Positions 1 through 9,700 of a stretch of 64,000 bases of DNA are shown one piece after another. The translations under genes and the position numbers were made by a program. Below the pieces are notes generated by a model. It was not told the DNA's origin. It did no database searches and was given only the letters and a program-made list of their open reading frames with translations. Numbering within the stretch: position 1 is the first letter of the stretch; each line of letters begins with the position of its first letter. This DNA is from Halochromatium sp. GTDB lineage: Bacteria > Pseudomonadota > Gammaproteobacteria > Chromatiales > Chromatiaceae. The stretch is taken from NCBI GenBank assembly GCA_010912705.1, contig POWB01000013.1:1-64000 (forward strand), in the 5' to 3' direction.

Positions 1-413
1 CGGGTGATCTCCAGTTGCGCGCGCACCTGGGTATCATCCAGATGCACCAATAACTGCCCAGCCTCCACTTGGTCGCCTTCGGTGACCAAGATTTGCTCGA
101 CGATGCCACCATCGAAATGTTGCACCGTCTTGCGCGACGACTCGACCGTGACCACCCCAGGCGCGACTGCGGCACTGTCAATCGGCGCCAACGCCGACCA
201 AACGCCAAAGCCACCGAAAGCGATCAACAGCACCACCAGCCCAAACAGCCGCTCGGGTCGGTCACTAGTGCGCAGGTCTGGCACAGCAGGGGCCTGCATG
301 GCCTGTGGCAGACGCTCGGGCTCGGGCGCAGTGGTCCCCGCAGCTGCTGTGGGCGTTGTGAGTGTGCTCGACTCGGCCTCGCCTGATCCTGATCCTGATC
401 CTTTCATGATCAT
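1..413 (-). CDS. HlyD-family periplasmic adaptor of type I secretion (partial, N-terminus)
   Basis: The first about 137 codons of a membrane fusion protein run off the left edge. The translation begins MIMKGSGSGSG, has a disordered Ser/Thr/Pro/Ala/Glu-rich cytoplasmic tail, then one membrane segment (LFGLVVLLIAFGGFGVWSAL) followed by APID and the hallmark of HlyD/PrtE/RsaE proteins, 'APGVVTVESSRKTVQHFDGG' and then 'IVEQILVTEGDQVEAGQLLV', which is the first half of the lipoyl-like hairpin. In this family the protein is anchored in the inner membrane and bridges the ABC exporter to a TolC-like outer membrane channel. The start lies 2 bp after the stop of the upstream ABC exporter gene, so the two are almost certainly cotranscribed and translationally coupled. 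Two in-frame ATGs (413 and 407) are possible. The outer membrane factor, if local, would lie left of the window. Confidence 0.9.
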   Translation of the reverse strand, partial: MIMKGSGSGSGEAESSTLTTPTAAAGTTAPEPERLPQAMQAPAVPDLRTSDRPERLFGLVVLLIAFGGFGVWSALAPIDSAAVAPGVVTVESSRKTVQHFDGGIVEQILVTEGDQVEAGQLLVHLDDTQVRAQLEIT

Positions 414-415
414 GC

Positions 416-2194
416 TCACTGCGCCGGCGCTGGTGCTTGAGCCGGTGCTGGGCCTGGGCCTGGGCTCGGACTCATGCTCCGCGCGACCGGGGCCGGGCGC
501 GCAAACTCCGCCAGCACCTGATCGCGCGGACCAAACATCACCGCCGCGCCATCGCGCAACACCAGGATGCGGTCAACCTGATGCAGCAGATTAGGCCGGT
601 GCGTAATTACCAAGACGGTCGCCTGGCTTCGCTTCAGATGAGTCAATGCTGCTGCCAAAGCGGCCTCACCCTGCTCATCGAGATTGCTATTCGGCTCATC
701 CAAGACCACCAAGCAGGGGCTGCCATACAGCGCCCTCGCCAAGCCCAACCGCTGCCGCTGCCCACCGGAGAGCACCGCGCCAGCGGGGCCAAGTGGGGTA
801 TCATATCCCTGCGGTAAACGCAGGATCATCTCATGCACCCCGGCCTTTTGCGCCGCACTCACCACCGCCTCGGGATCGATCTCGCCAAAGCGGGCGATGT
901 TCTCACTCACGCTGCCGTCCATCAGCTCCACATCCTGCGGCAGGTAGCCGATATTTGGCCCCAGCTCGCGCCGGTTCCAGTCTTTGATCGCCGCGCCATC
1001 CAAGCGCACCTGACCCGCCGCTGCCGGCCAAACGCCCAGCACCGCCCGCGCCAAGGTACTCTTACCAGCCGCGCTCGGGCCGATGATACCGACCGTCTCA
1101 CCGGCGGCAATCTCCACAGTCACCCCGCGCAGCACCGCCACCGTGCCCCCTGGTGGCACCACCGCCAACTGCTCGAGACTGAGCTGGCCCTTCGGCGGCG
1201 GCAGGCGCATGCGCTCAAGACGCTGCGGAATACTCTGCAGCAAATGGCGCAGCCGGTCATAGGCGCTGCGGGCGGCGAGGAACTGTTTCCACGAACCAAT
1301 CAGCAGATCCACCGGCGCCAGCGCGCGGCCGAGCAGGATAGAGGCGGCGATCATCGCCCCTGGGGTGATCTCCTGCAGCACCGCCAGATAGGCGCCAAGC
1401 CCCAGGATGAGAGACTGCAGCATGATGCGAAACGACTTACTGCTGTTGGCAATCAAGCCCGCGCGGTCACTGGCCAGAGCCTGCAGCTTGAGCATCTGCA
1501 CATGCTGCCCCATCCAGCGCCGATGCACATTCTCCAGCATCCCCATCGCCTCCAATGCCTCGGCATTGCGCAGATGGCCGTTGACCGCGTTATTGGTCTG
1601 CACCGCGAGCCCGTTGGCCGCTTGCAGCGGTTGACGGGTCGAGAGTTCGTTGGCAATCGCCAACAGCACGATGATCACCAGGCCGCCAACCGCGAACCAA
1701 CCCAAAGCCGGATGCAAGATGAAGATCACCGCAAGATAGATGGGAATCCAGGGTGTATCAAAGAACGCGAATAGCCCCTGACCGGTAAGGAACTGGCGCA
1801 AGCTGGTCAGATCAGCGATGGGCTGCGTGCCCGCGCTGCGTCCAGTCATCAGCCCGGTATCGAACAAGGCCATGAACAGGCGCTCATTGAGTCGCATGTC
1901 GAGCCCGGCACTGACGCGCACCAAGAGCCAGGAACGCGCCACCTCCAGCAGCCCCATCACCGCGTAGAGGATCACCACCAAGAGCGTCAGTGCCAACAGG
2001 GTCGAGATACTCGAACTGGTGAGTACCCGATCGTAGACCTGTAGCATGTAGATCGCCGGCAGCAGCATCAACATGTTGATGAACAGGCTAAACAGCGCGG
2101 CATAGAGGAATGAGCCGCGACTCGCCTTCAGGGCATCGCGGAGCTCGTCTGCGACCGGCGCGCCGGCCTGCGCACGGGGATGGGCTTTGAGCAC
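416..2194 (-). CDS. Type I secretion ABC transporter (PrtD/RsaD family)
   Basis: This 592-residue protein has the half-transporter plan of type I secretion exporters. A membrane domain covers about residues 25-310 and an ATPase domain about 335-560. Walker A is GPSAAGKST (372-380), the ABC signature is LSGGQ (475-479), Walker B is CLVVLDE (494-500) and the switch histidine is in THRPN (near 532). There is no N-terminal C39 peptidase or C39-like domain, matching the PrtD/AprD/RsaD group that exports RTX proteins with uncleaved C-terminal signals. The C-terminus ends in a low-complexity Pro/Ala tail. It is followed 2 bp later by the HlyD-type adaptor. The likely cargo is the RTX/DUF4214 protein encoded upstream at 6777-10352, by analogy with S-layer secretion loci such as RsaA/RsaD/RsaE; that pairing is inference. 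Confidence 0.93.
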   Translation of the reverse strand: MLKAHPRAQAGAPVADELRDALKASRGSFLYAALFSLFINMLMLLPAIYMLQVYDRVLTSSSISTLLALTLLVVILYAVMGLLEVARSWLLVRVSAGLDMRLNERLFMALFDTGLMTGRSAGTQPIADLTSLRQFLTGQGLFAFFDTPWIPIYLAVIFILHPALGWFAVGGLVIIVLLAIANELSTRQPLQAANGLAVQTNNAVNGHLRNAEALEAMGMLENVHRRWMGQHVQMLKLQALASDRAGLIANSSKSFRIMLQSLILGLGAYLAVLQEITPGAMIAASILLGRALAPVDLLIGSWKQFLAARSAYDRLRHLLQSIPQRLERMRLPPPKGQLSLEQLAVVPPGGTVAVLRGVTVEIAAGETVGIIGPSAAGKSTLARAVLGVWPAAAGQVRLDGAAIKDWNRRELGPNIGYLPQDVELMDGSVSENIARFGEIDPEAVVSAAQKAGVHEMILRLPQGYDTPLGPAGAVLSGGQRQRLGLARALYGSPCLVVLDEPNSNLDEQGEAALAAALTHLKRSQATVLVITHRPNLLHQVDRILVLRDGAAVMFGPRDQVLAEFARPAPVARSMSPSPGPGPAPAQAPAPAQ

Positions 2195-2288
2195 GATAAG
2201 GAGTCCAGGGCCTGCGTGAGGGCAGCGCCGACAGCGTTCGATCAGCCTCGAAACGGCCTACTAGTATGCGGAGGCGACAGCCGTTGCG

Positions 2289-3089
2289 TCAAGTTGAGGG
2301 CGACTTGGCGTCCCAGTCGAAGTGCAGGCTCTCGCTATCGTCTGAGAGGCCACTGCCACCCGCTGGAACCGAGGTCTGGGTCACCGCCTGCTGCTCTGCC
2401 ATTCGGATCAGTGGTTGCATGTGCTGCATCGAGAGCAGTTGACAGAGGATCAAGGTCAAAGCTCCGGACTGGCGGAGCTGATCGAGCCGATCCAGTGGTA
2501 AGGCATTGAAGGCAGGCTCATGAATGCAAAACAGCCCTTTCACCAGACGTTCACCCTCGGCTGTGGTGACCTTGAGCGGCCATGGCTGCAGCAGCTCCGC
2601 GTCTGCGATCTGCTGACAGAGCCGGTTGGTCACCGCTCGGTTAGCGTCCACCTGGCTGAGAAATTCCAGTACTTGGCGGATTGGCTCCGAAGGCTCTCCG
2701 TCGGCATCGAAGAAAGGCTCGCCATCACCCGGCGTTGGATGTTGCAGCAACAGACCGCTGTCCTCATCGAAGCACAACACCTGTTGACCTTGTTCGGTCT
2801 TCATTAAGGTGAAGGGAAATCCCCGAAAGGCTGCTGGCACGTAGCTGCCAAGCCAGCGCCCATCCGGGGCGACAAACAGATTGCGGTTCGGCTCTAGGCT
2901 TTGCACAGCAACCAGCTGCATGGCGCCTTGGTCTTCGATGAACGCCAAGGGCAAGCTCATGACCGCTTTACTGACTTCCTGCGCCAGAATCGGCGCGACC
3001 GCCTGCTGAGCCGCAAACGCATAGCTCTGGTAGCGTTTCCAGCGACAATCTCGGTAGCGACTCGGTGTAATCGGTTGAATCTTTGGCAT
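2289..3089 (-). CDS. SapC family protein (S-layer associated)
   Basis: The 266-residue product is recognisable as the SapC family by its N-terminal pattern: an ITP.RY...RW.....Y.FA region, then 'LPLAFIEDQGAMQLVAVQSL', a 'LFVAPDGRWLGSYVPAAFRG' stretch, and 'FCIHEPAFNALPLDRLDQLR' near the C-terminus. It has no signal peptide and no transmembrane segment. SapC proteins are named from Campylobacter fetus S-layer loci and often sit beside type I-secreted surface proteins, but their biochemical role is not established. The reading frame can be extended to a TTG at 3107; I prefer the ATG at 3089. It lies 94 bp upstream of the ABC exporter and probably shares its transcript. Confidence 0.85.
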   Translation of the reverse strand: MPKIQPITPSRYRDCRWKRYQSYAFAAQQAVAPILAQEVSKAVMSLPLAFIEDQGAMQLVAVQSLEPNRNLFVAPDGRWLGSYVPAAFRGFPFTLMKTEQGQQVLCFDEDSGLLLQHPTPGDGEPFFDADGEPSEPIRQVLEFLSQVDANRAVTNRLCQQIADAELLQPWPLKVTTAEGERLVKGLFCIHEPAFNALPLDRLDQLRQSGALTLILCQLLSMQHMQPLIRMAEQQAVTQTSVPAGGSGLSDDSESLHFDWDAKSPST

Positions 3090-3163
3090 CAAACTTCCGC
3101 TCTTCAATCCTCATTAGACGCTCAGCCAAGGAATCAAAAACGGCAGCTTCACAGCTCCCGTGC

Positions 3164-4435
3164 TCAACCCCTCGCGAGCGCATCAACCCAAGCCAGTTGA
3201 TGCGGTAAACAGACGGAGTGCAGGTCGTAATGGAGACGGACAAACTCACGTGCATGCTGCCCGAGGCGCATCCGCGCGACATCATCCTGTAGCAGTTCAC
3301 AGACCGCATCGACAAGACCGTCGGTATCAAAAAAGTCCACCAGCCGTCCGTTTTCATCAGCGCTGATCACCTCACGGACGGGTGGGGTATCCGAGGCAAC
3401 GATCGTACACCCGAGGCTCATGGCTTCCAGCAGGCTCCACGAGAGCACAAAAGGATAGGTTAGATAGACGTGCAGGGTCGAACGCCTAAAAACCTCAATG
3501 AGATGCGCATAACTCAGGCGACCGAGAAAATGCACCCGCGACCAGTCGCGATCCTTGATCACTGGTCGCACCTCATCGGTAAACACTTGTCGCCAGGTCC
3601 GCTGACCGTAAAGCGCCGGATTAGGAGGCGCGCCGTAACTCACCCCATCATGACCAATGATCAGCACGGTCGCGCTTGGCCGCTCCCGCAGTAGTCGCGG
3701 CAGCGCGCGCATAAAGCGGTGAAAACCACGGTAGGGCTCCAAGTCGCGGCTGACAAAGGTGATGATCTCATCCTTCGCGCTGAGCTTGAGATCAAGCCCC
3801 AGTTCAAGTTGCTGGCCAAGTTGCAGGTCAGGCTGATCGGTCGGACCTGGCATCAGCGCATGGGTATCGATCCCGTCATGCACCACATTGATGCGATGAC
3901 GAAAGGATTCTGGGTAGGTACTCGCCTGCCACTGTGTCGGACTCAGGCCGCCATCAGCGATCTGGAAGTGCATCAAATGATTGAGATTTTTTAACCTTAA
4001 CCGGCAAACATCGCCAGGGTCTGCAGGTGGAAACTCGGGGTCGAAGCCAACATCCGCTCCACGCGGGTGATAGAAAAATTCACAATAGATCCCAAGCCGA
4101 GCCTCCGGCCAAACCTCTTTTAGGAACAGACTCTCTCCCCAGCCAGGATGGGCAATGATCAGATCTGGACAATAGCCCTGGGCAGCGAGCTGTAAGGCAG
4201 CCCGAAAACAGGCATCAGCGCGGATAGTCTTCGTTTCAAAGTCACACACCCAGGGATGGATATTGGTTGTCGTGCCACGTATCACGCGATACCGCCAGAG
4301 GCGAACGCCTTGCCATTCCGACAGCTTGAGGTCTTGTAAGTGTAATGCCGCAACCGCATGCCCCTGCGCGACCAGGGCTGGCGCCAGATGGCGAAATTGA
4401 GCCGGAAAGTTCTGATGAACAAAGAGGATCTTCAT
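3164..4435 (-). CDS. GT4-type glycosyltransferase
   Basis: A 423-residue GT-B fold transferase. The N-terminus MKILFVHQNFPAQFRHLAP is a typical Rossmann entry of this GT4 subgroup. The C-terminal half carries the nucleotide-sugar region 'ITFVSRDLEPYRGFHRFMRA' and an EX7E-like donor segment around 'SWSLLEAMSLGCTIVASDTP' ending in PPVREVI. The acceptor and donor sugars cannot be read from sequence. It starts 3 bp after the stop of the upstream methyltransferase gene, so it belongs to the same transcription unit between the RTX protein and the type I exporter. That position makes it a candidate for glycosylating the RTX/S-layer protein or a glycan that anchors it (inference). Confidence 0.88.
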   Translation of the reverse strand: MKILFVHQNFPAQFRHLAPALVAQGHAVAALHLQDLKLSEWQGVRLWRYRVIRGTTTNIHPWVCDFETKTIRADACFRAALQLAAQGYCPDLIIAHPGWGESLFLKEVWPEARLGIYCEFFYHPRGADVGFDPEFPPADPGDVCRLRLKNLNHLMHFQIADGGLSPTQWQASTYPESFRHRINVVHDGIDTHALMPGPTDQPDLQLGQQLELGLDLKLSAKDEIITFVSRDLEPYRGFHRFMRALPRLLRERPSATVLIIGHDGVSYGAPPNPALYGQRTWRQVFTDEVRPVIKDRDWSRVHFLGRLSYAHLIEVFRRSTLHVYLTYPFVLSWSLLEAMSLGCTIVASDTPPVREVISADENGRLVDFFDTDGLVDAVCELLQDDVARMRLGQHAREFVRLHYDLHSVCLPHQLAWVDALARG

Positions 4436-4438
4436 CGC

Positions 4439-5116
4439 TTATGGGAAATGCCCCTGCGCCAAACGACGCATGGCCTCTTCATCACGCTCGGTCTTACTAG
4501 CGAGTGCCCAAAGGTCGAAATGCGGCGTGCCACGGCCTAGGCTTGCGACGGTCTTAAAACCTGCCTGCTGCAGCGTCGCGACCAGAACCCGTTCAGTAAA
4601 ACCGCATTTGTGGGCCATGTACAGATTGCCTGCGGCCAGCTGCGGCCTATGACCATAGAGGATATCGAGCGGCATGATTGGTCCGGCGGGCGACTGATAA
4701 GCAGGCTCCGTCAGCTTATCCGCAGCGATCAGCGCACTCACCGATTGCAAGTCTGGGCAGGTGATCACAGCAAAGCCATCCGCCTTGAGGACGCGTAGGA
4801 ACTCGGCCAGCGCAATGGGCACCTCATGCGCATACAGGTGCTCAATGTTGTGGCTTGAGAACAGCGCGTCCATGCTCGCCGCCGGCACCGCCTGCATGTC
4901 GGTCATGCTGCCAACGATGTCAGGCTTCACTGCAGGATCGATGTCGAGTCTGATCTCTTCCCAATCAGGCCTGTTGAATCCGGCGGTGGTCTGCTGCTTG
5001 GTCTTCGTACCACAGCCAATATGTAAGACGCGAAACAACCTGCGCGCTCGTTTGTCGGGGGAAGGCGCATCACTGCCACAGTCTGATGAATCGGTGATCG
5101 TCAACCTAGGCACCAC
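4439..5116 (-). CDS. Class I SAM-dependent methyltransferase-like protein
   Basis: A 225-residue protein with the SAM-binding motif I as VLHIGCG (30-36), an acidic residue at the end of the second strand (RLDIDP), and a post-I region with 'SSHNIEHLYAHEVP', followed by 'ALAEFLRVLKADGFAVITCP', typical of Methyltransf_11-type enzymes. The likely product is a methylated sugar or small metabolite; the substrate is not determinable. The predicted start is a GTG (next codon also GTG) that overlaps the end of the upstream 5106-6620 gene by 11 bp, implying translational coupling. Downstream it is 3 bp from a GT4 gene. An N-terminal stretch of about 28 polar residues precedes the Rossmann core. Confidence 0.85.
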   Translation of the reverse strand: MVPRLTITDSSDCGSDAPSPDKRARRLFRVLHIGCGTKTKQQTTAGFNRPDWEEIRLDIDPAVKPDIVGSMTDMQAVPAASMDALFSSHNIEHLYAHEVPIALAEFLRVLKADGFAVITCPDLQSVSALIAADKLTEPAYQSPAGPIMPLDILYGHRPQLAAGNLYMAHKCGFTERVLVATLQQAGFKTVASLGRGTPHFDLWALASKTERDEEAMRRLAQGHFP

Positions 5117-6620
5117 CCAGTTCGACGAGCAACTGATGCTTCAGTGCATAGGCATCAATCAACTCCTGTATGCGTTGATGCACCGCCTTGGGCTCGGTCA
5201 ATGGCTTACCATCGCGGGCGAGCTGTTTATTCAGCGCAGCGAGTCGGGTCTTCAGCTGATCCGGCCACTGCGCTTTAGGCACATCGCGGGTCTCTAGGTC
5301 ATAGAGCAGCCAGTCTGTATCCGTCATCGCGATCGCGCTTGCCGCACCCGGTACGGCCAGATAGCGATAGGGCGCACCCTGACAGACGGCCCCTGCCAAC
5401 GCGCGGTTGCCATCAGCGGCCTTCGCTCGAGCGTCAACGACCGGCAGCAACCAGCCCCCGTGCAAGAGCAAGGATAGGATCTGAACAATCGCGGAGAGGT
5501 CAGACGACGCTCCGTCAGGCATCATCCTCGCCACCTCAATACCATTCGCTCCCGCTGAATGGATGCACTGATACACAGGCAGATAGCGCTCTGCCGCCCC
5601 TTTCAGCTCGATCGCACCACCCGTCACCACAAAAGGCTCACCTTCCGCAGGCAATGGCATCAGCGGATTGGCACGGAAGCGTTGAGTGCCGATTGTATCG
5701 AGTAGCGCCAGTGGCCAACTTGGCGTGCGCCCCTTGACATAAAGGTCGCGTCGAAACGACTGGACCAGGGCATAGTCACGCAGTTGCTCACGCAATGATG
5801 GGGCCGACTGCGCCGCTAACAGCTCGCGCAAGGGCGACGAGAGCGCAGCCTCGAAGGCATCCGGCAGTGTCGCGGTTCCCAGATAGCTCAGCTTCACGGC
5901 CGCCATGCTGTCGATCATCTGGCTCACATAGACCGGCTGCCAATGCTGATTATTGTACTCTTGTACGAGGTAGGCGGGATCAGCCTGATCCATCACCTTT
6001 AACCGGTTAGTCATTTGCGGCAACTGCTGAGCAAGGCCCGGAGCATGCGTCTGCAGATGACCCATGATCTGGCGAGCGCGCTGCAAGGCCGCCGCACCTG
6101 TCTGATAACGCTGCTCGAGCAGCACCAAATGCTGGAAGGGTCCGAGACCAAGCCAACCGGGATAGGTATTGTAGCTGTTATAACAGAGGCCGCCCGGCAG
6201 CAGCACTTGGCTGATTAAATGCGTTAAGGCCTCTTTAACCTGTGGCGCCACCCAGGTGCTGATCCCGTGCGCGACGACATAATCGAACTCACCAAGACGG
6301 TGAGGCTCAGCTGCCAGGGTGACGAAATCTTGTTCGATAAAGCGGACATTGGAGAGGCCACAACTGCGCGCGAGCGCACGCGCGTGTGCGATATGATCGG
6401 GCAGGAAGTCGATACCGACAAATTCGCTGTCAGGATGGCTGAGTGCGGCCATGATCAGATTCAGCCCCTGACCACAACCCGCGTCAAGGTAACGAAAACC
6501 CTCTGCCGGCGTCACCTGACCCTGCAGCATGGCGGCCCAGCGTAGACGCCAAGGCATGGTCTCCGGATAGACACCGAAGGTGTAGCCGCTATCGGCGAAG
6601 TACCCGTGTTTCCACTGCAT
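5106..6620 (-). CDS. SAM methyltransferase with regulatory domain (PKMT-like)
   Basis: The product, about 504 residues from the ATG at 6620, starts MQWKHGYFADSGYTFGVYPE, the characteristic opening of methyltransferases that carry a C-terminal 'methyltransferase regulatory domain'. Motif I is YLDAGCGQG (about 44-52), followed by 'FVGIDFLPDHIAHARALA'. The C-terminal two thirds hold a helical domain and a winged-helix-like module. In rickettsiae this architecture includes outer-membrane protein lysine methyltransferases (established for PKMT1/2); whether this one methylates the adjacent RTX protein is inference. The open frame extends to 6686, but that extension overlaps the terminator of the upstream gene, which supports the start at 6620. 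Confidence 0.85.
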   Translation of the reverse strand: MQWKHGYFADSGYTFGVYPETMPWRLRWAAMLQGQVTPAEGFRYLDAGCGQGLNLIMAALSHPDSEFVGIDFLPDHIAHARALARSCGLSNVRFIEQDFVTLAAEPHRLGEFDYVVAHGISTWVAPQVKEALTHLISQVLLPGGLCYNSYNTYPGWLGLGPFQHLVLLEQRYQTGAAALQRARQIMGHLQTHAPGLAQQLPQMTNRLKVMDQADPAYLVQEYNNQHWQPVYVSQMIDSMAAVKLSYLGTATLPDAFEAALSSPLRELLAAQSAPSLREQLRDYALVQSFRRDLYVKGRTPSWPLALLDTIGTQRFRANPLMPLPAEGEPFVVTGGAIELKGAAERYLPVYQCIHSAGANGIEVARMMPDGASSDLSAIVQILSLLLHGGWLLPVVDARAKAADGNRALAGAVCQGAPYRYLAVPGAASAIAMTDTDWLLYDLETRDVPKAQWPDQLKTRLAALNKQLARDGKPLTEPKAVHQRIQELIDAYALKHQLLVELGGA

Positions 6621-6684
6621 AGACTCTAAGATCCCAATGATTCTGGTGCCTATAGCGCACCATTCATCGATTGCTTTGAAACGC

Positions 6685-6718
6685 AAAAAGCCTCTGCGAC
6701 CGAAGGGGTTGCAGAGGC
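6685..6718 (-). terminator. Rho-independent terminator after the RTX/S-layer gene
   Basis: On the minus strand the sequence reads GCCTCTGC, a 12-nt middle, GCAGAGGC, then TTTTTG. The 8-bp stem (6711-6718 with 6690-6697) can be extended inward by a few pairs with one mismatch. It lies about 60 bp after the stop of the 1191-residue gene and before the downstream methyltransferase start. This fits a strongly expressed surface protein whose downstream biogenesis genes receive only read-through or have their own promoter. Confidence 0.75.
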
Positions 6719-6776
6719 TGAATCAGCTCGAACGCCGGCTCTCTATCCTTAAGAGAGCCTAGCGCATACTTCAATC

Positions 6777-9700
6777 TTAGATCAGATCGCCTGCGTCGAT
6801 CGCGTTTATTCCACGCTGAACGGTAGCCAGCAGCGTAAGCTCAGTAGCCTCAATCGTGCCATCGCCATCGTCCACGAAGTCATAGACAAACGAGGATGTC
6901 GATCCACCAGCTGTCCAGTTGATGGCAAAGACGGCGTCGTCGTTAAGCGTACCTGTTGGCGCGAAACCCTCGTTAAGGTAGGCCGCTAAACTGGTCAGCG
7001 TGACGGCGGTCATATCTGCGGTGGTCAATGTCGCGGTTCCGCCTGCGATCAGGTTTGCTGCCGCACCGTTAAACGACACGATATAGGCATCGTTATCAGC
7101 CATCGCCAGCGCGCCGGCGAGCGGCGTGTTCACCGTCACGGGATTGAATGCGCCGGCAAACAACCCGCTGATATTAAGATCATCGGTGCCAGAGGTGAAG
7201 TCGGTGATCACATCACGCCCATTAGAAGGCGTGAAGACGAAGTCATCCGCACCAGCGCCGCCGGTCAGGTTATCGTTGCCTGAGCCACCCGTGATCGTAT
7301 CGTTGCCGATGCCACCGGTGATCACGTCATTCGCTGCATCGCCATTCAGTGTGTCATCCCCAGCGCCACCGTCGATGGTATCTGCGCCATTGTTACCGGA
7401 CAATACATCGTTCAAAACACCACCGGTAATCGCATCAGCCCCGGTACCCGTTGTTAGGGTATTAGCTGCATTGGTAGCACCCGTCACAGTCATGTTTGCC
7501 GTGCTAGTCGAAGCATTGATCGTGACTGCACCCAGCGCTGCGCTAGCATCGATCGCAGCCAGCGAAGAACCGCCGGTGATGGTACCAATGGTGGTCGTGT
7601 TTGAGCCAACTACTGTCAGTGAGTCCAAGGTCTTCGCGGCCAGATTGGTGATTGTCAGATCGTCTCCAGCGGTTGTACCAGTGTCAACGGTCACCTGATC
7701 CTCATGGTCGAGCGTGAGCGTCGCCACGGTTTGCGCAGCACCCGTGTTAGGCCGAATGGTGAGACTATCATTGCTCGAGTCGACCAGGCGCTCGAAGGCG
7801 AATGTTCCGCCAGCCGAATTCACCACGCCGATGGTGTCGACCGTTGCTGATGCGTTCGTGATCGCAATATTTCCAGCAGCAGCAAAGTTAACCCGAGTGA
7901 AGCCAGGGTTATTGGTGAAGTTCACCAGATTCTGGTTCACTGTGGTGTTGAGGATCTCGAAGTTGGTCGTATTCAACGACTCACCGGCGGTCGGCGTGCG
8001 TGTCAGTACCAATGTATCAACACCCTCACCACCGTTCACGGTGCTACCCGCTGCAGAGGCTTTATCACCCAGGATGACGGTATCGTTTCCTGTACCGCCG
8101 TCCACATTCACCTTTGCCTGCGCATTGGTGACAGTAATCGTATCGTTGCCGGCACCACCGGTCACCACATCATTGCCACCATTGGTGGTGATGCGGTCAT
8201 CACCATCACCGCCGATGAGGTTATCGACCCCGCTACCACCAAACAAGACATCATCACCTGCGCCACCGTCGACGGTGCTTGAGGCGGTTGCATGGCCGCG
8301 CAAGGTATCATCGTTACTGCTGCCGACCAGGCTCACGGTCCCGGTCACACCACCGGTGAAGGTGGGCGCTGCGGCCATAGTCAGAAATGCATTGTTGGTC
8401 ATGCCTGACGCATCAACAGTTAACAAGCCGGATGCATTAGAGGCCAGGTTACCGATGTTGAGTGCATTCACGCCGCTCAGGTTGAGCGTGTTATTGCCTG
8501 TAGTGCTATCACCATTGATGTCGACCTTGCCGAGGGTTTGAGCTGCAGTAACCGTAGAGCCAGTACTCAGATTGGTGGTCTCGAATCCGTTCAGGTTCAG
8601 GTTTTGGCCGATAAACGTGTCGACAGCAGCGGTATTGGTGTTGGTCAGAGTTAGTACGTCATCGGTCGCAGCGCCGGTATCGTTGACAGTCAGCGTCCCT
8701 CCTAGTGTGCCGCCAACATTGACTGCTCTAGCCCCTGCGCCCAGCGTTACGCCATAGGCACCGGCGGTACCTGCCGTAAGATTGACTTGGCCAATCTCGC
8801 CAAAACGGGTGGCATTGATTGAACTCCCTCCGGTACCCACCGTGTTTAATGACAAGATCTCGATATTGGAGATGTTGGCAAGAGGAGCATTAACCGCTTC
8901 CGCATCAGCAGCCACTACACTCAGGTTATCGGTTCCCTCACCGCCATTGACCGTATCCTTGGTGTTGAACCCACCGGCAGCACTGAATTCCAGCATATCG
9001 TCGCCAGCACCCAGGCTGGCTGTCACATTGCCAACATTGGAGTTTAAGCCGATCGAATCGTCACCGGTGCCACCGGCGACACTCATGTCGGCGGTGGTAT
9101 TGTTGAATGTCGCGTTTAACCCACCGGTCAGCGTGCCTGCAGCGACCGTATTGACTGAGCCATCGATTGCAATCGCAATGTTTAGACCTTGAGTACCGAC
9201 GACGTTCAAGGTTGAGAAGGTTGAGTTGTTGGCGCCGTTTTTTCCAGTCAGCGACTGTAAGAAGTTTTGATCAACACCGACAGAGTTCAGCGTAATCGTC
9301 TCGACACCGGAGTTATTGGTGCCAGCCAGTTGGGTCAGGTTAACGTTTGCTTTGCCTGTGGTGTTCGTCACATTGCTGAGCGTCACCGTGACATCATCAG
9401 CCGTTCCCGCCAACGCGGCGTTGACGAAGTTGAGATTAACGCCAAAGTTTTGGTTCTCAATCGTGACGGCCGGGGTCGTCGCGGCCGGCAGGTTATTGAT
9501 CGTTAGCTGGGTAGTCGAATTGCGAACCTTGATGGTCTCGATACCGCTTGTATTGACGAGATCGAAGGTCGAAGTTCCTGTGTCTATCAGTTCGACATTC
9601 TCAATATTAGTCATGAACGCGGCAACGTTTTGACCGGTGAGTCCACCGATCAGGAGATCGGTACCCTCAAGGCCGTTCAGTGTATCAACCGAGGTGAAGG

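Noticed and set aside
833..1774. 313-codon plus-strand frame opposite the ABC exporter
   Set aside because: His/Arg/Gln-rich shadow of a gene with all ABC motifs on the other strand.
7126..8541. Long plus-strand open frames opposite the RTX gene (190 and 275 codons)
   Set aside because: They are Val/Pro/Ser-rich mirror frames created by the biased composition of the RTX coding strand, with no domain and no ribosome site.
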